The notes beneath the pieces were generated by a model. That model was not told the origin of the DNA. It did not search any database and was given only the letters and a program-made list of their open reading frames with translations. DNA of 17,185 nucleotides from an uncultured Prevotella sp. GTDB taxonomy: Bacteria > Bacteroidota > Bacteroidia > Bacteroidales > Bacteroidaceae. Shown here piece by piece: positions 16,701-17,185 of the stretch (the first letter of the stretch is position 1; each line of letters starts with the position of its first letter). A program made the translations under genes and the position numbers. The DNA is taken from the NCBI GenBank assembly GCA_905210845.1, contig CAJLYG010000045.1, forward strand, positions 1 to 17,185, in the 5' to 3' direction.

Positions 16701-17180
16701 GCCCAAGGGAAAGATATCTCGGGAGAGGAGTTCGTGGAAGATTGTGCCATCGAGAGTGATCTGGAAATGTACTTCCCGGATCATTATGTCCCCGGCAGTA
16801 GTGAACGGATGCTATTGTATCGGGAGTTGGATAATATTACGACAGATGAGGATTTAGAAGCTTACCGCAAGCGTTTGGTCGACCGGTTCGGACCCGTTCC
16901 CAAGGAAGGAGAGGAATTGATGCAAGTTGTTGCACTGCGGCGCTTGGGAAAGCGCCTGGGCTGCGAGAAGATCATGCTCAGGCAGGGCAGGATGAACATG
17001 CAGTTTGTTAGTAATCCCGATAGTGCCTATTATCAAAGTAAGGTCTTTGATAGGGTGTTAGACTATGCCTCGCACCATGTCAAGCAATGTGACTTGCGTG
17101 AAGTTCATGGCAGACGACTGATGAGCGTGTCGGATATCACATCCGTGGAAGCAGCTGGTCGTGTCTTGCGGGAAATATAG
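13740..17180 (+). CDS. mfd: Transcription-repair coupling factor Mfd
   Basis: Full-length DNA translocase (1146 aa) that pushes stalled RNA polymerase off damaged DNA and recruits UvrA. The UvrB-like N-terminal module is at about 1-350 (EVDYVYEPGQFAVRGSILDVY; YRIDFFGDEID). The CarD-like RNA-polymerase-interacting domain starts at about 464 (MEPGDYIVHVDFGIGKF). The RecG-type motor has Walker A GDVGFGKT (616-623), Walker B DEEQ (717-720), SATPIPRT (743-750), VENGIDIPNANTIIIND and QMRGRVGRS. The RecG-like TRG segment is visible in FNLAMQDLDIRGAGNLLG, and the TRCF C-terminal domain occupies the last 100 or so residues. It starts immediately after the glycosyltransferase stop (TAA-ATG), so it is translated from the same mRNA. 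It is complete, with TAG at 17178-17180. Confidence 0.97.
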   Translation: MDIEKIQHLYGASPLVGALNRALENKSVRAVFLQGLACSATSMVFAGLAEKSSHTILFILQDADEAGYFYHDLTQVMGTDNVLFFPSSFRRAVKYGQRDAANEILRTEVLARLGTLGEGIGKTTYIVSCPEALSELVVSKKQLDDRILQLKTGQQIDVMDVEKTLRSYGFHEVDYVYEPGQFAVRGSILDVYSYSCEYPYRIDFFGDEIDTIRTFEVQDQLSKDKKTTIEIVPELAALSSGKMGFLHFLPEDSLLVMKDYAYIHDTIDKIYQEGFSQQALQERMEGATEMEQKQILEEMQRDRQLLSASEWMADAASFRRIEYGPNVGENVKEREDRGAVNSYTVLHFHISAQPLFHKNFELLRSSLEDYQLQGYQLYILADSRKQQERLQDIVSSENAKSENATPLQLAPVDKTLHEGYIDHDLKACFFTDHQIFDRFHKYNLRSDSARAGKMALTMKELQEMEPGDYIVHVDFGIGKFGGLVRIPTGNSYQEMIRIIYQNNDKVDVSIHSLYKISKYRRVDAGEAPRLSTLGTGAWERLKEKTKKKIKDIARDLIRLYATRRHEKGFAYSADNYMQHELEASFLYEDTPDQLKATQDVKADMESSRPMDRLVCGDVGFGKTEVAIRAAFKAACDSKQVAVLVPTTVLAFQHYQTFHDRLKDFPVRVDYLTRARSAKETKAVMADLASGKIDIIIGTQKLIGKSVKWHDLGLLIIDEEQKFGVSTKEKLRKMKTNVDTLTMSATPIPRTLQFSLMGARDMSIIRTPPPNRYPIHTELSTYHHEVIADAINFEMSRNGQVFFVNNRISNLPEIADLIHKYVPDCRVAIGHGQMQPEELEKIIIGFMNYDYDVLLSTTIVENGIDIPNANTIIINDAHRFGLSDLHQMRGRVGRSNRKAFCYLLAPPKSVLTTEARRRLEALENFSELGSGFNLAMQDLDIRGAGNLLGAEQSGFMEDLGYETYQKILSQAVTELKNDEFQDIYAEDIAQGKDISGEEFVEDCAIESDLEMYFPDHYVPGSSERMLLYRELDNITTDEDLEAYRKRLVDRFGPVPKEGEELMQVVALRRLGKRLGCEKIMLRQGRMNMQFVSNPDSAYYQSKVFDRVLDYASHHVKQCDLREVHGRRLMSVSDITSVEAAGRVLREI

Positions 17181-17185
17181 AACGC

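Overview
The window looks like an ordinary, gene-dense stretch of a Bacteroidales chromosome, most likely Prevotellaceae-like; that placement is inference from gene content and signals, not from a search. The main clue is the promoters. Upstream of most transcription units there is a Bacteroidetes -7 box (TAnnTTTG, usually TACCTTTG or TATCTTTG), and start codons lack Shine-Dalgarno sequences. The protein set also fits Bacteroidales: butyrate kinase, peptidase T, ammonia-dependent AsnA, a DUF4369-type lipoprotein and a stand-alone MetH reactivation domain.

Layout. Positions 1-234 hold the 3' end of a butyrate kinase gene, followed by a hairpin terminator whose 3' arm runs into the promoter of a tRNA-Arg(CCG) gene (385-458). 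Peptidase T and a KefB-like cation:proton antiporter follow on the + strand as a likely pair. asnA then has its own promoter and converges on dnaX (- strand), with a 16-bp bidirectional terminator hairpin between them. dnaX and an ftsB/divIC-like gene diverge from an 88-bp region holding two back-to-back -7 boxes. The ftsB-like gene overlaps a small four-helix membrane protein of unknown function.

A promoter at about 7969 starts a tight five-gene unit: a DUF4369 lipoprotein, pyrC (4-nt overlap), a MetH reactivation-domain protein (4-nt overlap), a membrane-anchored metallophosphoesterase (10-nt gap) and a PlsC-type acyltransferase (1-nt gap). A further promoter at about 12946 drives a DPM1-like glycosyltransferase directly abutting mfd, which ends five bases before the window does.

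The genes are housekeeping: peptide degradation, ion homeostasis, asparagine and pyrimidine synthesis, B12-dependent methionine synthase repair, phospholipid and polyprenol-sugar synthesis, replication, division and transcription-coupled repair. I see no mobile elements, CRISPR, phage or defence genes, and nothing that clearly qualifies as an undescribed system. The best leads are the unknown membrane gene overlapping the ftsB-like gene, the lipoprotein translationally coupled to pyrC, the free-standing MetH reactivation domain, and the phosphoesterase-acyltransferase pair.
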